A stretch of 8,227 nt of DNA, taken from contig JAJXTJ010000035.1 in NCBI GenBank assembly GCA_021783895.1, forward strand, positions 1-8,227, given 5' to 3'. This DNA comes from Pseudomonadota bacterium (GTDB lineage: Bacteria > Pseudomonadota > Gammaproteobacteria > Burkholderiales > Sulfuricellaceae). The notes beneath the pieces are model-generated. The model saw nothing but the letters and a program-made list of their open reading frames with translations, did not search any database and was not told the DNA's origin. Position numbers and translations under genes: made by a program. Shown in pieces: positions 7,020 through 8,227 of the stretch. Within the stretch, counting starts at the first letter, position 1. Every line of letters begins with the position of its first letter.

Positions 7020-8227
7020 GGCATCTCCGGTTCGCGCGCCAACAATACCTGTTTATCCCAGATTATCGTTTGTTCGTCTACCGGGCCGGGTATGTCGCCT
7101 CGCCTTGCCAGACGTGCCGGTACACCCGACAGGCTGTCGAGCAGGGTTTGGCGCGGCTGGTTAAAGTCCCTGCCGTCCCGAGGCAGGCTAAACCAGGACA
7201 GGGGGTGGATTATCGCTTCCCGCGTCACCATCCCTACCCACACCGGCTGGGCCGTTTCGCGGAGCACGGTGTCGGTCTGCCAAAGGCGCAGCACCAGGCG
7301 CTGGCCCGACACCGGGTGAATCAGCGCCAATGCTTCGTGACGGCCATCGTGGACACGTGGCGGCAGCGGCAGTTCCATGGCGGAGCGGGAGGGATCAAGC
7401 CACAGCAAGAAATTTTTCCCTGACAGCGGCAAAGGCTCCCGCCATCCTGCCCCCAAGAGGCTGTGGCGCAAGAATTCTGGCGATCCAGCCCATTGCACGG
7501 TGAGCGGTTGTTCGTATTCGCCCTCGATATCAATGCGCCAAGCGGGGAGGGTTTGCCAGGCACCACCCCACCAATCCTGCTGCGCCATGAACCTGATGTT
7601 CTGGTGCACGGCGTAGCGCAGGGTGTCATCCGCGTGTCGGGTTGAGACATGAAAGCCGCCGCCGACCAGCAGCGCCGAGAACGCCACAACCATCAAGCCC
7701 CGGGCAGAAAATGCCGGGGCGGGATGGCGCAAATAGGCAATGCCCAGCAGGGCTAGCCATGCAGTGCCGAAAGCCAAACCTGCCAACACGTCGGAAAGCC
7801 AGTGCGCTCCCAGGTACAGCCGGGAAAAAGCAATCAGGATGACCAGCAGGAAGGTCGCGGTCAATACCGCAAGGCGTCCGCGGGCGGGGAGTTCGCGCGC
7901 GGCCAGCACCGCCAGGAAACCGTAGCTGGCCATGCTCATGGTGGCATGGCCGCTGGGGAAAGAAAAGGCATTAATCCCCTGGTATAAAGGTGTCGGGCGC
8001 GGCAGGCGCAGTCCTGCCTTGATCGCCATAGTCAGAGCAATGGCAAAGCCCACCGCAGCCAGCAAATAGGCCGCCGGACGCCAGGCGCGTTGCGCCAGCA
8101 GCCAGACCAGCGCCGCCGATGCTACCAGGAGTGTGACCGCCGCGTCGCCCAGCTCGGTTAGCGCAATCATGATCGCGTCACCGAAGGGGGTGCGCAAACC
8201 CTGCAAAAAGTGATACGTCGCGCTGTC
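7016..8227 (-). CDS. PAP2 phosphatase with LssY C-terminal domain, 5' end cut by window edge
   Basis: The frame is open through base 8227, so the gene enters from the right; the visible 403 residues are its C-terminal part. The PAP2 (type 2 phosphatidic acid phosphatase) signature is complete: K-x6-RP (Lys70, Arg77-Pro78), PSGH (91-94) and SR-x5-H-x3-D (Ser135-Arg136, His142, Asp146). Such enzymes remove phosphate from membrane lipids such as undecaprenyl pyrophosphate or phosphatidate, with the active site facing the periplasm. About six hydrophobic segments are visible, the last near 176-192. Residues from about 200 form a soluble LssY_C-type domain (WWGGAWQTLPAWRIDIEGEY, VQWAGSPEFL); its function is not established. 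The leading residues (YHFLQGLRTPFGDA) resemble the linker in DedA-PAP2-LssY fusions, so a DedA domain may lie just outside; this is inference. It overlaps dgkA by 4 bp. Confidence 0.88.
   Translation of the reverse strand, partial: DSATYHFLQGLRTPFGDAIMIALTELGDAAVTLLVASAALVWLLAQRAWRPAAYLLAAVGFAIALTMAIKAGLRLPRPTPLYQGINAFSFPSGHATMSMASYGFLAVLAARELPARGRLAVLTATFLLVILIAFSRLYLGAHWLSDVLAGLAFGTAWLALLGIAYLRHPAPAFSARGLMVVAFSALLVGGGFHVSTRHADDTLRYAVHQNIRFMAQQDWWGGAWQTLPAWRIDIEGEYEQPLTVQWAGSPEFLRHSLLGAGWREPLPLSGKNFLLWLDPSRSAMELPLPPRVHDGRHEALALIHPVSGQRLVLRLWQTDTVLRETAQPVWVGMVTREAIIHPLSWFSLPRDGRDFNQPRQTLLDSLSGVPARLARRGDIPGPVDEQTIIWDKQVLLAREPEMP

Noticed and set aside
1..8227. Insertion sequences, prophage genes, CRISPR arrays, tRNA or rRNA genes.
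   Set aside because: No transposase or integrase motifs, no regularly spaced direct repeats and no tRNA-like cloverleaf were seen; base use is even along the window.

Overview
The window looks like an ordinary, gene-dense stretch of chromosome from a Gram-negative proteobacterium. A betaproteobacterium is my best guess, possibly a Nitrosomonadales/Gallionellales-type iron or sulfur chemolithotroph. This rests on overall protein similarity: a PpiD-type periplasmic chaperone, a lipoprotein signal, a proteobacterial DgkA, a PAP2-LssY protein and a small DsrE-family protein. No ribosomal RNA or other phylogenetic marker is present, so the assignment is an inference. DNA is moderately GC-rich in coding regions, with AT-rich gaps between divergent genes. 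I see no mobile element, tRNA, CRISPR array or prophage.

Layout, left to right. (1) The 3' part of ppiD, cut by the left edge, followed by a possible 16-codon leader ORF and a DsrE-family gene (+ strand). (2) A large membrane hybrid sensor kinase with HisKA, HATPase, two receiver domains and an HPt domain (- strand), overlapping the DsrE-family gene tail-to-tail by 7 bp. (3) A patatin-like lipoprotein (+), divergent from the kinase across 78 bp. (4) A secreted NlpC/P60 peptidase (-), overlapping the patatin gene tail-to-tail by 38 bp and with a good sigma70-type promoter. (5) A COG1926-type phosphoribosyltransferase (+) with a strong ribosome binding site. (6) A PAP2-LssY membrane protein (cut by the right edge) and dgkA (both -), joined by a 4-bp ATGA overlap. 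There is no gene-free stretch longer than 100 bases.

Transcription changes strand at almost every gene, so apart from ppiD/DsrE and PAP2/dgkA these are probably single-gene units. The common theme is the cell envelope: periplasmic folding (PpiD), envelope sensing (kinase), a probable outer-membrane lipid acyl hydrolase (patatin), peptidoglycan cleavage (NlpC/P60) and lipid-phosphate turnover (PAP2-LssY with DgkA). I found no clear new system. The points most worth a second look are the coupled PAP2-LssY/DgkA pair, the degenerate first receiver of the kinase, the cysteine-rich DsrE-family protein with its possible leader ORF, and the overlapping convergent gene ends.
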